Assembly (NCBI RefSeq): GCF_001020985.1
Contig: NZ_CP011542.1
Location: 62,001 to 126,000 of the forward strand
Source of the DNA: Corynebacterium mustelae
GTDB taxonomy: Bacteria; Actinomycetota; Actinomycetes; Mycobacteriales; Mycobacteriaceae
Reading direction: 5' to 3'
DNA: 64,000 nt
Shown here: piece after piece, positions 62,630 to 64,000 of the stretch
Layout: each line of letters begins with the position of its first letter
Position numbering within the stretch: position 1 is the first letter of the stretch
Made by a program: the position numbers and the translations under genes
Notes under the pieces: generated by a model
Told to the model about the DNA's origin: nothing
Database searches by the model: none
What the model saw: only the letters and a program-made list of their open reading frames with translations

Positions 62630-62639
62630 GCTTTTCGAC
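62630..62639. repeat. Intergenic copy of the dispersed word GCTTNTCGAC
   Basis: GCTTTTCGAC followed by GC, in the 277-base gap between two small divergent genes, where no other element is seen. Confidence 0.8.
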
Positions 62640-62859
62640 GCGCCACGGACTCAATGTGCTCGTCATTTCACGGATCCCCAAGCCCAGTCGTTCCTATACG
62701 CTCACCTAATATATGCATGTAGCAGGGGTGATACGCAACATGCTGTTTGGGTTTTTCAGGGAATTGTCTCACGAAGTATGAATTGATAAGCGCACGTTAA
62801 GAGGTATTTAACTTGTCTTTGTCCGTCATAATTCACATTTTGCCGCTACCCTAGGGGCT

Positions 62860-63678
62860 ATGTCCATGCCAGTCAAGAGCAATTTTTCTACCTCCTTGGG
62901 CGGGTTACGTGCTAAGAAGGCGTTAATCCTTCAGGCAAGAATCGCTACTCCCGGTGAGGAGATTATTCGTGATCTTGGTATTGGTGGGGATGCGACGATT
63001 TCTGACTTGGGAAAAATGCTAAGCATTTGCTTTGGGCTATCTGAAAGTGAAAAAAGTTGCTGCTGTAAAAATGATGAAGAATTGATTGATGAGCTCCGGC
63101 TGGATTGCTGTTGCCAGAATCAGGGCGATCAATTGCTGTTTACCGTGCAACGCCACGATATTGCAGTAAGACTCGTAGACGTGGTGGACTGCGAAGACGA
63201 TGGCATGTCTGCGATGTGTCTTGGTGGTGTTGGAAGTCTTTATCAACCTTTTGAAATCGCTGACATTAACGCGACATTAGCAGGCGGGGACACCATGAAC
63301 CTCATCCGGCCTGAAGTAGTAGACATAATCACCGATTCAGGCATCGTGGATTTTGTGCCGTTACTGCGCGCGTTGGATTTTTCCCATGCCAATCCAGTTG
63401 CGCCAGACGTGGCAATGGTCTGCGCGGTGCTCCCCGTGGAACATCACCCGGAAAGCCGAACCGCGTTTTGGGCAACCGTTTTAGCACATAGCTGCATGTG
63501 CGATGACGAACTCACCGACCGCATTATTGAAAGCATTGTTCGGGCATTGGGGTGGCGATGCACCGCCGATGAGGTGCGGTATAACTGTCGCACCTCACTG
63601 CGACAGTTATCCCAGATAGGTGGAATGCGCTGCCCGGTGGAACGCATTGATATTTATCGGGAATTACTGCGACGCTAA
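62860..63678 (+). CDS. Cys-rich hypothetical protein
   Basis: 272-residue soluble protein with an unusual CCCK (near residue 67) and CCCQ (near 83) pair, and further Cys near 118, 127 and in the C-terminal half. The N-terminal half (strand, then DLGKMLSICFGLS helix, then FTVQRHDIAVRLVDVVDCEDDG) loosely recalls the pRiA4b ORF-3 domain found in IS-linked proteins; confidence in this is low. The clustered Cys suggests metal binding. Its stop overlaps the stop of the convergent gene. Confidence 0.7.
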   Translation: MSMPVKSNFSTSLGGLRAKKALILQARIATPGEEIIRDLGIGGDATISDLGKMLSICFGLSESEKSCCCKNDEELIDELRLDCCCQNQGDQLLFTVQRHDIAVRLVDVVDCEDDGMSAMCLGGVGSLYQPFEIADINATLAGGDTMNLIRPEVVDIITDSGIVDFVPLLRALDFSHANPVAPDVAMVCAVLPVEHHPESRTAFWATVLAHSCMCDDELTDRIIESIVRALGWRCTADEVRYNCRTSLRQLSQIGGMRCPVERIDIYRELLRR

Positions 63679-64000
63679 AATTCCATCTTTTCCCAATCCA
63701 ATTGGGCAAACTCCGGAGCGTTATCCAACCAATACCGCATCATCTCGGCAACCTTCGCCCCACCCGTGACGAAGGTGCCGTAGTGATCGTCGGCACTACC
63801 TGCACGATATTCCAGCCGCCAGGAAACCTCATCGTGGTTGTTGGAAACCTCGTCGATGTCCTCCACACAGGTCTGGATAAAGGTTTCATCGTCTGTGGCG
63901 TCAGTAAGAATGAAGTATGGATTCACCGCTTCGTTGTCCACAATATAGTCAAAATTGTATTCCAGTGCTGCGCGGGAGAGCGCCGGTATGCTCCATTCGG
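63675..64000 (-). CDS. Partial hypothetical protein, possibly Imm1-like
   Basis: The frame is open to the right edge, so the N-terminus is outside the window; an internal GTG at 63941 would give 88 residues. The visible part is acidic and rich in Tyr/Trp and ends VAEMMRYWLDNAPEFAQLDWEKMEF (split here by meaning: a helix, then P..xxxDW). This ending resembles Imm1-type immunity proteins, where a final helix precedes P-x-x-V-x-W. That is a weak pattern match. No toxin gene is seen in the window. Confidence 0.6.
   Translation of the reverse strand, partial: EWSIPALSRAALEYNFDYIVDNEAVNPYFILTDATDDETFIQTCVEDIDEVSNNHDEVSWRLEYRAGSADDHYGTFVTGGAKVAEMMRYWLDNAPEFAQLDWEKMEF

Noticed and set aside
62860..63678. 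Transposon-linked pRiA4b ORF-3 protein as evidence for a mobile element
   Set aside because: Similarity is weak and there are no inverted repeats, transposase or target duplications nearby.

Overview
The window looks like chromosome of a mycolic-acid-containing Corynebacterium. The strongest evidence is the minus-strand block dprE1-dprE2-aftA-emb (54648-62251), the arabinogalactan precursor and transferase genes found in Corynebacteriales. A heterotrimeric sortase-assembled pilus locus laid out like the SpaABC locus of C. diphtheriae, a bioB-bsaP operon with a BioQ-type operator, and a DtxR-type iron box point the same way. Base composition is moderate (near 50-55% GC by eye). I cannot name the species. 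I see no rRNA, tRNA, CRISPR array, complete insertion sequence or prophage.

Layout. 1-5.2 kb: CHY zinc-finger protein, a two-component system, a CPBP protease, an MHS-family transporter, then a structured intergenic region with its own promoter and terminator that is a good small-RNA candidate (4879-5178). 5.2-12.3 kb: small membrane and YbjN-like proteins, an M20 peptidase, biotin synthase with its auxiliary protein BsaP, a VIT-family metal transporter behind a terminator-like hairpin, a sirtuin and a YceI protein. 12.3-17.3 kb: an iron-siderophore ABC importer (lipoprotein, two permeases, ATPase) with a siderophore-interacting reductase. 17.4-20.3 kb: AMP nucleosidase and a conserved lipoprotein. 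20.3-27.9 kb: a long AT-rich leader region, then major pilin, class C sortase, minor/base pilin and a von Willebrand A-domain tip pilin.

28-37.4 kb: a dicarboxylate/amino-acid symporter, lipase, Mpg-type DNA glycosylase, nitroreductase, gamma-carbonic anhydrase, ROK regulator, a second sirtuin with a desuccinylase signature, a GNAT-LOG fusion, an OhrR-like MarR regulator and an orphan kinase-fold protein behind a promoter inside a large palindrome. 37.4-49.6 kb: HrpB helicase, an unusual Tag glycosylase, SDR, LysE exporter, small conserved proteins, an alkyltransferase-like/HTH fusion, an AAA+ ATPase preceded by 9-bp iterons, a hydrolase and an ABC-2 exporter operon. 49.7-64 kb: M13 metallopeptidase, PrsW-type protease, MFS exporter, the arabinogalactan block and three poorly characterised genes.

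The most striking signal is not a gene. The 10-mer GCTTNTCGAC occurs at least 29 times on the two strands (about 0.5 expected by chance), 28 of them followed by G. It is split evenly between orientations, lies in genes and intergenic gaps, and one copy abuts a terminator stem. This resembles a genome-wide dispersed signal such as an uptake-type, recombination or chromosome-architecture word.
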